Below, piece after piece: positions 62,918 through 64,000 of a stretch of 64,000 nucleotides of DNA (within the stretch, counting starts at the first letter, position 1; every line of letters starts with the position of its first letter). The stretch spans positions 124,001 through 188,000 of the forward strand of contig CAVXYK010000021.1 of the NCBI GenBank assembly GCA_963765875.1. The letters are read 5' to 3'. The position numbers were made by a program, and so were the translations under genes. This stretch comes from JAWKOK01 sp963765875 (GTDB lineage Bacteria; Chloroflexota; Anaerolineae; Caldilineales; Caldilineaceae). The notes under the pieces were generated by a model. It ran no database searches, had not been told where the DNA came from, and saw nothing but the letters and a program-made list of their open reading frames with translations.

Positions 62918-64000
62918 ATGCTGAGACGCGAAGAGTTCGAACAGCGGGAAGATGTCTGGCTGGCCGCATACGCCATGCGCAGCAGTGAGAGCCGGGGACG
63001 TGCGTTTCTGGAGGATGAGCATCCATATCGTACAGCATACCAGCGCGATCGTGACCGGGTCATTCATACAACGCCGTTTCGGCGACTGGACTACAAGACT
63101 CAAGTTTTTGTCTATTCAGAAGGTGATCATTATCGAAATCGACTGACCCACAGCATTGAAGTCGGGCAAGTCGGGCGTACCCTTGCCCGGACAATGGGCT
63201 GTAACGAAGACCTGACAGAGGCCATCTGCCTTGCTCACGATCTTGGCCATCCTCCTTTTGGCCATGAAGGCGAGCATACCCTGAATGAACTGATGCAGGA
63301 ACACGGAGGGTTCGATCATCAGAAGCAGACCTACCGCATTCTGACTGAACTCGAACGACGGTATCCTGACTTCAATGGGCTCAACCTGACCTACGAAGTG
63401 CGCGAGGGTGTCGTCAAACACGACACTGACTACGACGTGGTTGACGCCCTGGAATACTGCCCGGATGAGCGCGGAACCTTGGAGTGTCAGCTGAGCAATC
63501 TGGCCGATGAGATCGCCTACAATACCAGCGATCTGGATGATGGTTTGCGCAGCGGCATCTTGCACCCGGAGGCTGTTGCCGAGTTGTCCATTGCTCAACT
63601 AGTCTGGGATACTTTTGGGAAAGGTGAGATCAATCGGGATCTGTCGGATGACATGACTCGCCACCGATTTATCCGGCGTCTCGTCGGCATACAGGTTACA
63701 AATGCCGCCAATGCCACACAGCAGACGATTGATGACGCGGGAATCAAGACGCTGGAAGATCTGCGCTCTATGCCACACAATGTTGCTGGATATTCGTCAG
63801 AATTTGCCCAGAAGAACGATGAGCTGAAGAAATTTCTGTTCGCGAATTTTTACCGGCACTACAGGGTGGTGCGGATGGCTGTCAAGGCGGAGCGGCTTAT
63901 TCAAGAGCTCTTCAGAGCGTATGTCGACCAACCACTTCAGCTTCCTTTTGGCGTTCAGGCACGCATCGCCGAATCTGACGAAGGTCTCTATCGTGTGGTC
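62918..64000 (+). CDS. dgt: dGTPase-like HD-domain phosphohydrolase, 3' partial
   Basis: The frame runs off the right window edge (361 codons visible), starting at ATG 62918 with GGAGG 4 bp upstream (an ATG at 62915 is too close). The HD domain has 'NRLTHSIEVGQVGRTLAR' (first His), 'CLAHDLGHPPFGHEGEHTL' (HD pair plus a second His) and 'LADEIAYNTSDLDDGL' (last Asp). 'RDRVIHTTPFRRLDYKTQVF' is the conserved N-terminal part. Enzymes of this family cut dNTPs to deoxynucleoside and triphosphate, controlling dNTP pools and sometimes limiting phage. It is probably co-transcribed with the SDR gene. Confidence 0.92.
   Translation, partial: MLRREEFEQREDVWLAAYAMRSSESRGRAFLEDEHPYRTAYQRDRDRVIHTTPFRRLDYKTQVFVYSEGDHYRNRLTHSIEVGQVGRTLARTMGCNEDLTEAICLAHDLGHPPFGHEGEHTLNELMQEHGGFDHQKQTYRILTELERRYPDFNGLNLTYEVREGVVKHDTDYDVVDALEYCPDERGTLECQLSNLADEIAYNTSDLDDGLRSGILHPEAVAELSIAQLVWDTFGKGEINRDLSDDMTRHRFIRRLVGIQVTNAANATQQTIDDAGIKTLEDLRSMPHNVAGYSSEFAQKNDELKKFLFANFYRHYRVVRMAVKAERLIQELFRAYVDQPLQLPFGVQARIAESDEGLYRVV

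Overview
The window looks like chromosomal DNA of a Chloroflexota bacterium, most likely an Anaerolineae/Caldilineae-type lineage. This is an inference. It rests on the gene mix (LytR-CpsA-Psr protein, FemAB-like transferase, AddAB nuclease, many DegS/NarL-type regulators, CSLREA-type beta-helix protein), on a C-terminal 'KIYLPSVTR' tail of the kind common in exported Chloroflexi proteins, and on a very high load of short palindromic repeats. No rRNA, tRNA or CRISPR array was seen. Both window ends cut genes: a FemAB-like gene on the left and a dGTPase-like gene on the right.

Layout. 1-2.7 kb: FemAB-like gene, a BrnT/BrnA toxin-antitoxin locus whose toxin is split by a 107-bp mobile repeat, and a KirBac potassium channel. 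2.8-8.6 kb: a catabolic block on the minus strand (FAH-family enzyme, NAD-dependent epimerase, class C beta-lactamase-fold hydrolase, DUF1028 protein, stand-alone Lrp ligand-binding domain) facing a mannonate-dehydratase-like gene on the plus strand. 9-12 kb: a secreted protein of unknown function and an L,D-transpeptidase. 12.2-16 kb: a two-gene operon of a tandem-duplicated solute-binding lipoprotein and an MscS channel, with no ABC permease. 16.3-21.1 kb: a CBM48-only protein, a FAD oxidoreductase with a receiver-only regulator, and a NarL/DegS-type two-component pair. 21.5-29 kb: PspC, an IMPACT protein, a large PP2C-like/beta-propeller membrane protein, an LCP cell-wall ligase and an alpha/beta hydrolase. 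29-37 kb: a protein with two copies of a novel domain, a GH20 hexosaminidase, a STAND ATPase with TPRs and a broken secreted protein. 37.4-44.5 kb: addB-addA. 44.7-48.3 kb: a small secreted protein, a LysE exporter and a beta-helix surface protein. 48.4-52.2 kb: a heterodimeric ABC exporter. 53-64 kb: DUF2252, PlsC, ROK, YchF, M32 carboxypeptidase, an S1-domain protein with a long EAVEAEVVA repeat, an SDR and a dGTPase-like protein.

Two things dominate. First, at least six families of short inverted-repeat elements (MITE/REP-like) fill the intergenic space, often nested. Two of them interrupt genes so cleanly that removing the element plus one target duplication restores an intact reading frame (brnT at 1.3-1.7 kb; a small membrane protein at 54.5-54.9 kb). 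Second, six genes between 26 and 60 kb carry single-base frameshifts (seven sites) inside otherwise well-preserved families, so sequencing error must be excluded before calling them pseudogenes.

The best candidate for an undescribed system is the duplicated solute-binding lipoprotein coupled to an MscS channel (12211-15956).
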